Shown here: positions 9,604-20,571 of the stretch, piece by piece | How positions within the stretch are numbered: the stretch's first letter is position 1 | Layout of the letters: the number at the start of each line of letters is the position of its first letter | Source of the DNA: Galaxea fascicularis | Taxonomy: Eukaryota > Cnidaria > Anthozoa > Scleractinia > Euphylliidae | Direction: 5' to 3' | NCBI GenBank assembly: GCA_948470475.1 | Contig: OX419336.1 | Span: forward strand, 37,437,872-37,501,871 | DNA: 64,000 nt | The notes under the pieces: model-generated | What the model was told of the DNA's origin: nothing | The model's input: only the letters and a program-made list of their open reading frames with translations | Database searches by the model: none | Program-made: the position numbers and the translations under genes

Positions 9604-11849
9604 TGATTTCATATCCGCAGTTCACATATGATTTCTTTCATATGCATCATTCACCAGTCAGTAATCTCCGAGATACAACATGGGCGACATGCTTTACGTA
9701 CTGCTTATTACTTAAATGCAGCAATTATTGAGGCTTTGCTATGAGTTATGTCACTTGAGCTTACGAGAACTGATCGCCAGGCGAAGGATTGCCTACGTAG
9801 TAACCAATAGCGCTGTGCACTAATGACGTCACTGATTTTCATCCCCAGTGAAAACTCAGACAAACAAACGACTCACGGCGTTTTCTGTTTGAAGGCAGAG
9901 TTGCGTCGGTAAGCTCGCAAATGTGTCTTTAACTACTTTTTGGCGAAAAGATGGAATATCCAGCTTGTGTATTGTATCGGTTAGTGCTTGGGTAAAAAAG
10001 GAAAGAATTGGAAAATAGCGACGATTTTGTTGCCTCTAAAGATCACACACGCGGCTGACTCTCAAATGTTAAAACCCTGCTTGCAGAAGTATTTTTTTTT
10101 ATCTAATCCTCTGCTAGCAGAGTAAGTCTCCAAATGTTTTAGTGCCGAATATTTAATTGGAGCTGTGAATGGCAAAAGAGAAGCTCTCTTTTTGCCATTC
10201 ACACCTACAACGTCGTTTACTGGCCGTTCCGAAATTCAAAAGGGAACTGGGGCGAGTTTCAAATTTGAAGTAATCGATGAATTGACACCATCACATGAAA
10301 GATAACATTAAGATTGGTCGTTTGACCAAGTTTGATTCTTTCAGGTTGAACAGAGACCAAGTTATGGACCTTGAAACATAGCTCAAAATCCATACAAACG
10401 TCTCTAATTTTGAGGCTGCGTCCCCCAAAACCATTCTCCCAACCCCTCTCATGTTTATATCAGGCTATGCAAACACGGAAAACGTTTTTTATTGCTTAAT
10501 TATAAGCTTGATAATTTGGAAATTCCATGTGAATTGGACATATTTTTACATCTTCTCCAATATAGAGATCAGCACATCTTAGTCACATGAGATACATGAA
10601 ATGCCTCTTAGTCCAAAAGTACATCATGTTTTGAGGAAGACGTCGGATACTATTTCGGGAGGATGACCCCTATTTCGTAGTACACAATGAAGTCGAGATG
10701 ATCGGATCTCTGTAGGCGCTTCGAATAATTTACGGATTTAAGGACAATTTCTGGATATCCAGATCTAAGATTGCACTCCACAACGTAGTATGGCCATTTA
10801 TTTATTATAATCGAAGCTCATTGAACGTTTTCAGGTCCTTTGTATCGATTTCGCTAATTTTTCTCCTCCAAAACACATCGCGCTCATGACAAATCTTGTC
10901 CGAGTCACGTAGGGGGTCGATCCATTTTTAGTGCACGTCGCTATTGACCTCGGACGCGTAAGGTAAGTGGCGTTACAGCGGATTATGAACTGACAACCAA
11001 CAAACATGCTGAAAATCAGGGTATTTACCTTGTAAATGATATAAAGAAACACATAGAAGCCAAGTCCAAACAAGGTTCATCTTTCACTCCTTAGACCTGA
11101 AAAATAAAATTATTTCTGTCAATTTATATTCGTTGTCTTTCTTTGATTGTTTCTATTTAATTATGTTATTGTATGCTATCGCAATCTTCAGCGAGACCTC
11201 CGTTAATTCGTCTCAGTCCGTTCTGCTGTCCAATCACCGTTTTCAAAAGAAAAACAGATAATGATCCATCGCCCTATTGTCGGACGTTGTTTGCGAAAGT
11301 AAGAACAAAAATAGAAACGGGCCGGTTGTTATCGTCCATGGTTTAGATTTCGTGACAACTGCTCATATCGGCCAATCATCGCGCCTTTCTCCCTTTCGCG
11401 ATTAGTCTCGCTTCCTCTGCTCTAGCATCGGGAGAAATGGCTATTGTTCTCGTGACATTTACTTACAGCTTAAGAAACCTCTAGATCTGTCATACTACGC
11501 GTCATTATTCAAAGACGATCACAAAGAACCTAACTGATTGGTTACCAAGAACGCACGCTAACCTCCATAGGGAATATCGCAGGGCTCATTATCTTAAAGT
11601 AGGCGGAGCATTTAAACAAAAGGTAGCAGACGCCATTGTTATTGTTTTATTTCTTAAAACCAGAATACTCGAGTTTACAAAGTTTTGCATAAAAAAGTGT
11701 TTGTTGGTTTCGTTAAACCTGACAGAATGCTATTCTTATTGCTGCATGAAGGAAAAGGAAAGGTTACGATTCACCACAAGGGATTCTGGCATCAGACCAT
11801 AAGTTTCAGGAAACCACAGGGCCTCTTTAATTCGTCTTATTCCTGTGTG
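9604..11849. other. Intergenic stretch, no gene supported
   Basis: A small hairpin at about 10164-10206 (GTGAATGGCAAAAGAGAAGC with its complement) is the only structure I can point to. A minus-strand open frame at 10831-11073 has an N-terminal hydrophobic run and four cysteines, but no recognisable domain or splice support. I left it uncalled. Confidence 0.4.
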
Positions 11850-12308
11850 TCATGAGATGCATACAGCTGCGAAACGATAATTTAAAACAAAATTAAAACT
11901 CATTTGGCAGAATTTACTGGAGTCTGTTGCCAACCTCGCTGAAACGTTTAATTTTCCCTTATGTCTGCAGCTGCCCACTGTAGCCTCTTTCATTTGCTCA
12001 TACAATTCTGTCGCTTGCTCTTGGACCGTTTCGTTTAAGTGATCAACTTTTTGACTCAGCTCATTTACTATGTCGTAAGGCGAATGCGAAATTTCGGCGG
12101 AATAGATGGTCAGTTTTGTCCAAGTTTTGGCTTTCTTCTTATTCCTCCGCTTTCCATTTCTCTCTTCCTTAATTTTAGCCACGAAAGTTCTCGTTTTAGT
12201 ATTCAGTAAAAGAGAGACCCGATCAAACGTAGACTCCTCAAGTTGATAGCCATTCGCACGAAGGTTGCTCTGAAGAACGGCGAATAGTTTCTTCAAGCTG
12301 CCATCCAT
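11850..12308 (-). CDS. Hypothetical basic protein with coiled-coil segment (possible first exon)
   Basis: This 152-codon open frame starts MDGSLKKLFAVLQ and has a protein-like composition rather than a repeat-like one. Residues 1-50 look like a mixed helix/strand domain. Residues 45-62 are strongly basic (KIKEERNGKRRNKKKAKTW). Residues 75-110 (YDIVNELSQKVDHLNETV, then EQATELYEQMKEAT) suit a coiled coil. The last 40 residues look less protein-like, and the real exon may end at a donor such as CCA-GTAAAT near 11910, with further exons toward lower coordinates. I did not find these. No known family is recognised. It may be a single-exon orphan, a 5' exon or a decayed gene. Confidence 0.35.
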   Translation of the reverse strand: MDGSLKKLFAVLQSNLRANGYQLEESTFDRVSLLLNTKTRTFVAKIKEERNGKRRNKKKAKTWTKLTIYSAEISHSPYDIVNELSQKVDHLNETVQEQATELYEQMKEATVGSCRHKGKLNVSARLATDSSKFCQMSFNFVLNYRFAAVCIS

Positions 12309-13696
12309 GATCCTCCATTCCCATAAAACTTTCCCGTTAATTTAAACACAATAATTTGGATCGTTTCCGACCGCAAGCTGTGATTGCTAAGCGAGTTTAA
12401 ATTTCGCGCGCGACTGGTTTTTCTGCCTTGTTAGAAGTTTGTCGATTAGGCTGCTACAGATGACTGGTTTTCTTCAATAGCGTATTACTGCGTATTCTTT
12501 CTTCATGGCAACCATTGTTTTCGCAAAGACAATGGCTTGACTCCGAACTCGCGCCAAGTTTAAACCGTATGTTTTCAAACGAAAAAGTCTACAACTTATT
12601 CTGCTCCAAATTTCGAGAAAAAGCTATTAACGTGTAGGTAATACATGTGTATTAACTAATCTGCTCTATCATCTGAACATTTGTCCTTAGTTTGGCAGAA
12701 AATCGATGTGTAACTCTACTAAGGGTCTTTTTCCACACGGCCGATACCGCAAAAAGCCCGATTTTCAAAGTAAAAAGTCTACAACTTAATCTCGTTTATT
12801 TCACTTAAAACTAGGCCACGATGATATATTAACCCTTTAAGTATAAGAATCCGCTCTATCATGTTAAAGAATTTGCATTTTTACGTCCAAAAAGACGATT
12901 TTAGTCAGTGTATCGCCCCCTAAACATCTATTTTCTTTACTATTATGACGCTTTTATCGCACATTCACACTTGAATAGTCCGCTGCCAGGCTGCAATGGC
13001 TCATTAATATGCGTGAATGTCGCACCATTTCTCCCGATGCTTCGAAGGAGCTTTTGACAGTCCCCGCCGCTTCATTCAGTGGTTGCTCAAGCTTTGGAGG
13101 CGAGGATATAAAACACGTCCAAAAGCTTTTTCCACACGAAATATCAACAGGGACGTAAGCCGATGTTTCGATTCAGTATATACATCAGCATAATAACCAC
13201 TAAAAAGTCATTATTGTATGACTCTCACAGAAACTGGATCCGCATGGTTTAATAACAAGACTCAAAATCAATCTAAATCGTGATGAAAATTCCCTGCCTC
13301 CCCAGCCAGAAACGAACAGTGTAGGTCCGCTCGGTCCGAAGACTCAACACATCTTATCACATGCAAGCGGTATTTTCCAAAATTTCCACGACCAAAGAGA
13401 ACGTTGAGTCTGAAATTAACCCAAATTTTAAGAACATGCTAAGGACATATCCAGCCTCAGAACGTCTTTATCTTGCTTATTTGTTTTTTAAATTAGAAGT
13501 AAGTCAAAGAGATGATTGGCACGTCATCTTTTTCGCGGCATCACAGCAAGCCGCAAGAGCATGTGACAAGCAACTTGATAACACATCGCAACAAACAATG
13601 CACTTTGATCGATCGGTTTCCGCATTGATTTCAGTATTGAAATGCCACACTATATAACTCAAGAACGTGCTACATATAAGAACGTTGGAGTAAATC
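12309..13696. other. Intergenic stretch, no gene supported
   Basis: This is the upstream side of the possible minus-strand gene at 11850-12308. A plus-strand open frame at 13361-13657 (98 codons) has no recognisable motif, so it is not called. The wider region holds no repeat I can name. Confidence 0.4.
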
Positions 13697-13884
13697 TAGC
13701 CTGCAAACAGGCTCTCCATTTGGGTTATTCAAATAAATGGTCGCGTATCTTTGCTCTTGAATGGCGCGCGGGAAGCTAGGGGATATTAGGATCCAATCCC
13801 CTAGCTTTGACCGCGCGCCATTCAAAAGCAAATCGACGCGACCATCTCTCTGAATAACCCAAATGGAGGCCTGTTTGCAGGCTA
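13697..13884. mobile_element. MITE-like inverted repeat
   Basis: The ends are TAGCCTGCAAACAGGC and its complement GCCTGTTTGCAGGCTA. Inside, CATTTGGGTTATTC pairs with GAATAACCCAAATG, and GAATGGCGCGCGG pairs with CCGCGCGCCATTC. The two arms are about 85 bases and meet near 13790. There is no coding capacity. Confidence 0.8.
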
Positions 13885-14780
13885 GAAGAAATCAGGTTCA
13901 ACTCGCAAAACAAAGTAAGAACGTCCAGCCCGAGCTTGTGGTCCTTCTTTGGTGATCTTTCACCACAAGAAGACCAAAAATCACCAAGAAAAGTCTTCAG
14001 ACTTCCATTTTACTACTGAATGATCGCCAAAGTTCCTTTCCTCCCTAACCTCCTACGAAGGCCTTCTTTTGGTCCTTTTGGCTCGTCAAACAATCTCTAT
14101 CGAGGAGAGATTGCGTTACTTCCCCGAGGGTCAAACTTCCAAATTTATTTATTAACAAAACCAGCCCTACCAAAAAGAGATAAATTTCCAACAACCAGTT
14201 TCGAGTTGGCTACGTTTCGAACTTAGCGTGGACACACCATTATATAAATTTCCTTTCGAATATCACCAAACAATTTGGGAATTTTTAACATGCGGGGCCC
14301 GGTTGTTCGAAAGCCGATTAACGCTAATCAAAGATTAAAATTTAACCAAAGAGTTTATTTCTCTACCCACAAACGTTGTTCAACGCTAATATTATGCAGA
14401 ATTATAGATTAGAGGAAGCCAATCCTGGAAAACAAAAAGCAGCAAAAGAAACTTTCACCCAACAGTTAAAAAAATGAAACCAAAGTTTACGCTAATCTTG
14501 GATTAAGAGAAAGAGAATGCAGAGCTCGAGTGAGCAGCCGTTAGTGGGGAGGAACGTTGTGTGACGACCCTTATAACGGCTGCGAGCGAGACCACGGATG
14601 CCTTGATTTAAACACAAATACGAATAAACGAACGAGGCGAATGACGATACACCGTTAAATAAACACAACTTCTTAGACAGTTGTGACTCCTAAAGGAATG
14701 AACCTTACATATTACAATTACCTCAGAATATAAAAATAGTCAGGGTCGCTTTCCCAAACTAAATAATAAAAAAATCATTA

Positions 14781-15094
14781 CAGTCAAAATACTCAGCACG
14801 TGCCGCCTATTACTCGAGAATACTTGTGATTAACCACGAACGGACTGTATCCAGTATTCGTTTCAAACTTTCAAAACATATTGTAATCATCCAACCGTAT
14901 CCCGAGTATGACCTCATTTGAACTATCGAGTTTCTCACGTGTACTGAAGGCTTCGTTCGGTTCACGTCCAAAATCGGCCTTGGGATAACCCTGTTAAAAC
15001 CTGTGACTTTCAAATTAATTTGAAAGTTTGAAAAAATCAAAAGTAATTCGCGAGTAATCTGGTAACATGCGTCACGCGCTGAGTATTTTAACTG
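14781..15094. mobile_element. mariner-like MITE with TA target duplication
   Basis: The left end CAGTCAAAATACTCAGCACG and right end CGCGCTGAGTATTTTAACTG are inverted repeats of about 20 bases. Each is flanked by TA (14779-14780 and 15095-15096). CAGT ends with a TA duplication are typical of the Tc1/mariner group. The 314-bp body has no transposase. A 120-codon minus-strand open frame overlaps it and is not a gene. Confidence 0.75.
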
Positions 15095-16036
15095 TAAACA
15101 CAACACCTTAATGAAAAGGGTGCCAAATATCCTGGTGTATTTATGCATGCACTTTATATTAACTTCACACAAAAACGCGATTCTATCATCCCGAAACCCT
15201 TATTCGCTTCCCTGCCTACAACGAGATATTCTGTTACAACCTTAAAATTCAGGCACTGTGAGAGCCGCGCAATCTAGACGCTTCTCTCAATGTAACCGAG
15301 AAGGAATTATTTAGTCAAGCCCATTTAATTACTCCAGAATTGAAATCTGCCGACATTTATTTACTACCCTTAGGTTTACACATTTTTGTTTTCCCTCGAA
15401 AACTACTTTTTTTTTTACTGCCTTCCATAAAAATGAACGAAGACATAAACCACCGTCTCTTTACATTTTAAATATCACCCGACACTACATTTACCTGCTG
15501 CCTGCCATAAACACCGAATTTGCATGAACATCAATATGCACAAACCCGATTTTCGCCCAATATTCTACTGTTGTAAACTGAAATTATATTGACCCTAACT
15601 TGACGTCCCAGCACGACAATTATTTTGAAGAAAAGATCGCACATCAAACTACTCACCAACACTCGAAGATCGAGGCGACCAGTTGACAGGAACACTAGCA
15701 GTCAGGCATTCAGATCATGCATTGTGCCTTGTCCAGCGGTCGAGAGTCTGAATGATACAACAACGTTGTCACGCAAGACTGCAGTACAGCGGTGTTGTTT
15801 GGGGCGAATTAACCTCATAAAGCCCGACACTCCGCGACGAAAAACTGGTTTCCCAAGAAGAATGCAGTTAATGAAGATGTGGAAGATCATCGGGTTTTGC
15901 ACGCTGCTTGTGCAGTAGCGAAAAAAAGCCTGCATGAAAAAAACTCAGGCATACAAGCCCGAGCGTTTTATAGCTATTTTTCAAGCGTTGTTGGTCACTG
16001 ACAATAAAAAAGAAATGATTAACTTTGATATGTTGG

Positions 16037-16165
16037 TGTCTTTCTTTGGTCGTTTTGGAAGATATCATGCATTAGCGCGAAGACGGCTTGTCCATTCGAT
16101 TTGCTGAAGCAACTGTCTTCGAGCTAATCCAGATCACTTCCAAAACGACAAAAGAAAGCGGTGAC
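16037..16165. repeat. Short inverted repeat
   Basis: TTTCTTTGGTCGTTTTGGAA near 16041 is matched by the inverted CTTCCAAAACGACAAAAGAAA near 16137. GAAGACGG in the middle pairs with CTGTCTTC. The roughly 125-bp block looks like a small non-autonomous element. Confidence 0.55.
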
Positions 16166-16282
16166 ACAGATACAGAGGTCAAATCTCTTCTTTTTATTGC
16201 AATAGTATCAGTACTATTTTACGTGTTATAGAAGATTACTGGGCATCTCTTGGAGGGACAGACGTACAAACTAACCTCGTTC

Positions 16283-16336
16283 CCAGGGCCTTTTCCCTGG
16301 CTTGGGGGCGGCCCCAAGCCAGGGAAAAGGCCCTGG
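16283..16336. repeat. Near-perfect 54-bp palindrome
   Basis: CCAGGGCCTTTTCCCTGGC followed by TTGGGG is mirrored by CCCCAAGCC and AGGGAAAAGGCCCTGG around GGCGG. Arms are about 25 bases with almost no loop and a high GC content against an AT-rich background. Confidence 0.8.
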
Positions 16337-16713
16337 TTGACGTACAAACGAATCAATGAAACCAGGCGCGTAGCTTGATCATTTTTTCAAGTGCGCATAA
16401 GTACATGATCTAGAAACCTGAGTAAACTGAGCGAAAATACTGCGTTCTGCAAAGTTAGAACATGGGATAGCCTTTGTTTTAGTTTTTAGAATTTAATCAA
16501 AGTGGTGTTTTCATCACGAAATCTTGGTTCCGTGCAAGTAAAATGTTAAAAATAGAAACAATTGCTAAAAATTTCAACATTTTCTGTTCACTTCAAGTAC
16601 TCACGTGCGTATATGCGTATAGGACGCTACGCGCCTGGAAACAACAGGTGGAAGATTTAGCCGGAGCACAGAAACCCCTTATTCAAATTGCACAAGAGCG
16701 GAACTGAACGAAA

Positions 16714-16944
16714 TTCTTTGGTCATGTCACAAGATATTCCAGTGAGCTTAGACTGGCTAACACCATCGTGCATGGACGAGTTCCTGGAAGCAGATGGCGG
16801 GGTAGACCACGGAGGTGTTAGATAACAGTCATCTGTGAATGGACACGGAGTACACCACCGTAAGCTATCAGGCTTGCTGAAAAGAGAGACTTAAGAATAA
16901 TCCAGCATCAGAGTGCGTCTACGGATCCCGGGAGATCTTTGGTG
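16714..16944 (+). pseudogene. Decayed LINE C-terminus
   Basis: The frame reads FFGHVTRYSSELRLANTIV, then HGRVPGSRWRGRPRR, then a stop. It resumes VICEWTRSTPP, another stop, AIRLAEKRDLRIIQH. This is the familiar end of many LINE reverse transcriptases (FFGHV..R....ANTI..G...G.R.RGRPR..W...I.EWT). At least two stops break it. No intact copy is seen nearby. Confidence 0.7.
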
Positions 16945-17394
16945 TGAAAGAAGAAGGAGAATATCAGTAAGCTATAAAGCTTTTACGTAGCAATAAAGCG
17001 CTCGGGGCTCCCTGTGGGCAAAAGCGAGATTCGAACCGGCACAGGGATAGTAATGGGTAAGTTTAATCAAAATCCAAAGCCAGACAAAACTGGATCACTC
17101 GGTGGGTGCGTTCTTCAGATCAGATCTAAATCCGGATTTTATTCAGTGATATGTAATTGCAGCCTGCTCACTCAGTACTCAGTAAAGTTTCGAATAGTCT
17201 TCCCTATATACCCCACCCAAAATAAACGAAACAAGACAAGTCACGCACTTCACTTGTAAACTAGGGGAGCTGGCTACTTCACGTCCGGCCCTTATTTATT
17301 TACTTTGAATTCGAGGGAAACGATAGAACCTCAAAAAACGTGAATTACACATGAAGCAAGGATGATTAAAGATACGAAAGTGAGCCTACTGCCC

Positions 17395-18903
17395 GCTATG
17401 CCTGCCCATATGTAGCAATATTTAATCCTTGTTGATTTATATTTGATTTAAACTTATTTTCTTTTAAATTTAAACTTCATGTCCAAAATGTATTTAAATT
17501 TAAAATGAAATTCAATTTAAATTTAAACAAATTCAAATTTAAATTTAAACAATTTTTTTTTATTTTATCTTGTTTTCCATTTAAATTTAAACATTTAAAA
17601 TTATTTTAAACCTTACTGCAATATTTTTTAAAATTGCTTAAGTTTGATTTAATCCTTTTTATTCATTTAAATTTAAACTTTCCAAATTTTATTTAAACTT
17701 ACGAATTTGTATTTGATTTAAACTTCGAAATTCTATTTAATCTTCCCTGGACGAGCTCGGCCAGGGTCACGCGTGTAGCCATTAGTTTTTCGATGTCTCG
17801 TCAGTAAATATAGACGACGAAGGCACCGGTAGAGTGTCCAAATTACTAAGCGAAGCATCCAGGCTTTTCCCTTCGTCCTACAGCCCTGCTGTGAATGCCA
17901 GTCGTTCAGCAGCGACGATCAATGAAACTCTCGGGTTCGCTTAGAGACTGCTTCGGGAAAGTACATGCACCGGCCTCCGTGGGCGACTGAACTGACAATA
18001 ACATTTGCGACTGAGAGCGACATGTAAAAAGGGTTAACAGGCCTGCTCAAAACATCTGCAGTTTGCAGATGCACCGGTTCGCTTTAAGTAGGATGCCTTT
18101 TTGGGATTTTCCCTTGCGATATGAGATAATGGGGGCTCCTAAATAGTAGACTACGAGTAGTCCCTACTTCGCTTTATAGTCCGACGTGCGTGACGCGAAA
18201 GAAAACTTTTTTTATTGCAGTTTTCTTTCGCGTCACGCACAATACTATTTAGGAGGCCTGTTAACACTTTTTACATGTCGCTCTCAGTCGCAAATGTTAT
18301 TGTCAGTTCAGTCGCCCACGGAGGCCGGTGCATGTACTTTCCCGAAGCAGTCTCTAAGCGAACCCGAGAGTTTCATTGATCGTCGCTGCTGAACGACTGG
18401 CATTCACAGCAGGGCTGTAGGACGAAGGGAAAAGCCTGGATGCTTCGCTTAGTAATTTGGACACTCTACCGATGCCTTCGTCGTCTATATTTACTGACGA
18501 GACATCGAAAAACTAATGGCTACACGCGTGACCCTGGCCGAGCTCGTCCCAGGAAGATTAAATAGAATTTCGAAGTTTAAATCAAATACAAATTCGTAAG
18601 TTTAAATAAAATTTGGAAAGTTTAAATTTAAATGAATAAAAAGGATTAAATCAAACTTAAGCAATTTTAAAAAATATTGCAGTAAGGTTTAAAATAATTT
18701 TAAATGTTTAAATTTAAATGGAAAACAAGATAAAATAAAAAAAAATTGTTTAAATTTAAATTTGAATTTGTTTAAATTTAAATTGAATTTCATTTTAAAT
18801 TTAAATACATTTTGGACATGAAGTTTAAATTTAAAAGAAAATAAGTTTAAATCAAATATAAATCAACAAGGATTAAATATTGCTACATATGGGCAGGCAT
18901 AGC
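17395..18903. mobile_element. 1.5-kb foldback element with AAATTTAAA-rich arms
   Basis: Left arm from GCTATGCCTGCCCATATGTA and right arm ending at its complement (TACATATGGGCAGGCATAGC) match almost perfectly for about 640 bases each. The outer 350 bases of each arm are AAATTTAAA-type sequence. The inner parts are ordinary complex sequence (for example GCATCCAGGCTTTTCCCTTC on both arms in opposite orientation). The left arm has an unpaired insert of about 88 bases (18043-18130). The tip carries a separate hairpin at 18185-18240 (GTGCGTGACGCGAAAGAAAA and its complement). I see no transposase. Confidence 0.85.
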
Positions 18904-18905
18904 CC

Positions 18906-19980
18906 GCCAGGAAAAACCCTTGAAAGGAAATCTGGTCCCTAACGAAAGCAGATTCAGACTATATTACAATCTCGAGGGAGTAAGATTGCTAACTACACTA
19001 TAATATAAAATCGTGAACGAATGACCAACAACAAAAGTAGTAGCAACGAGAACCGTTAGACAACGTACTTAATGATACTAAAAAAGGAAAAAATTGTGAC
19101 TATGCGGGAGCAGCGCCAGGCTAGAATGGAACTGTCAAACCATGTGCCCCCCTCCCCCTAACAGTCGACTTGCCGGACTAGTTACCATGGTAACTGTCAA
19201 GTGTTCGGTGAACCGTGAAAACAGTAATTTTCTGCTAATCTGCGAACCGCAGAAAATTACATTTACTTTTACCGGGAGGTATGTAAAATAGGTTGCAATT
19301 TCTAGGATAATGCGAATGTAACTGGCTTGCAAGAGTAAACATATTGCGAAAATAATTGGGAAGTAAACTTCTTTTAAATAGATACATAAATTTACCTATC
19401 TGGTATAAATAAATATCAGATAATTTCAAAAGAACATTTGTGTGAGAATCGAAAGCGGGGGAGAAACTTGAGATACTATTCTTATTATCTTATTTTGCAG
19501 AATTATAGCGCGACTTAAGTTACCCTGATATGTCGATCCCCACACTGAAACGCTATTTATTAACTGTAAGGGTAAACTAGGCTATATGACTGTCCAAAAT
19601 CATGTTTTCTTTACACGTACCTGCTTGTCGCCCAATAGCTTGCCGGGTTCGAAGTCCCTCGCTCACGAATGAACAGCTGGCCACTGACACGACATGAGTG
19701 ATTCTTCTTTTAAAAATCAATTTAATTTGTTTTCTTACACGGATAACAAAGATGACTAACACAGTTCTTCCTCGGTCATGAAGCACATTTGTATCATCAA
19801 TTGTGTGCTCATCAGTTAAGGGCTAGTAAGATAATCCTCATCTCTTATAGCTTACCAGTTATTATAGATCTTTTGATGATACAGTGGCCTGGACTGTTGA
19901 TTGGCTTAGCCATCTTCGGTATATGAGCCATCATTACATATATATCTCAGTTAGTAGGCTTGCTGTAATTGGTCAATTTT
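18906..19980. other. Intergenic stretch, no gene recognised
   Basis: I see no coding exon here and no repeat beyond short C-runs near 19147. Open frames are short and AT-driven. Confidence 0.4.
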
Positions 19981-20170
19981 GCAGGCCGTATTCTACTGTG
20001 CGGCCCGCTAAATTTGAAAGTTTTTTTTTCCAATCCCGCGCGCCCCATTAACCTCAAATCCGTACTGTAAGTTACAGATCTTAGTTTTTTTTTCCCGTTG
20101 ATTTCTGGCCCGTGCGCTTCGCGCTTGAACCATAAGTGAACCGGAAAATATATGGACCGAGAAAACGAGG
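19981..20170. repeat. Dispersed repeat sharing GGCCGTA..CGGCCCGCTAA with 61259-61428
   Basis: GGTCAATTTTGCAGGCCGTA and GTGCGGCCCGCTAAATTTG are followed after a low-complexity spacer by GGACCGAGAAAACGAGGTTA. The same blocks in the same order occur at 61259-61350. This copy carries extra sequence between the blocks. It may be the end of a larger transposon. Confidence 0.6.
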
Positions 20171-20571
20171 TTAGTAAGAGATATTGATACTACGCATATA
20201 GGCATTAACTGATGACTATATGGTAATTGTACGCGTCAGTTTTTTTTGTATTTAAGCGAAAGAAAGTAGGCAAGATTTATCCTATTTATGGGCGTTTAAT
20301 TTCATGCGAACTAAATGATTATAGCAAGTCGACGCTACGTGCCTTGTCGGCTATCAAAGTTCTCGTATCAAACAGGCGCTGCATTTGTACCTATGTCCTA
20401 AATTAATAAAAGTTGCAATTGTGTAAGATACTGAGCAACTTTTATGACTACATATGTTACATTTTTCACTTATTTTTGCAGATCAAACAGCAAACTCTCT
20501 AAGTCATATTTCATGATTAGTCTTGAAACACACTTCTCTTTTTGCTGAATGACTCGTTGCAGTTAATTAAT

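Noticed and set aside
13361..13657. 98-codon plus-strand open frame
   Set aside because: No domain, no splice signals in useful places, no context.
14810..15172. 120-codon minus-strand open frame
   Set aside because: It coincides with the mariner-like MITE and reads through its inverted end.
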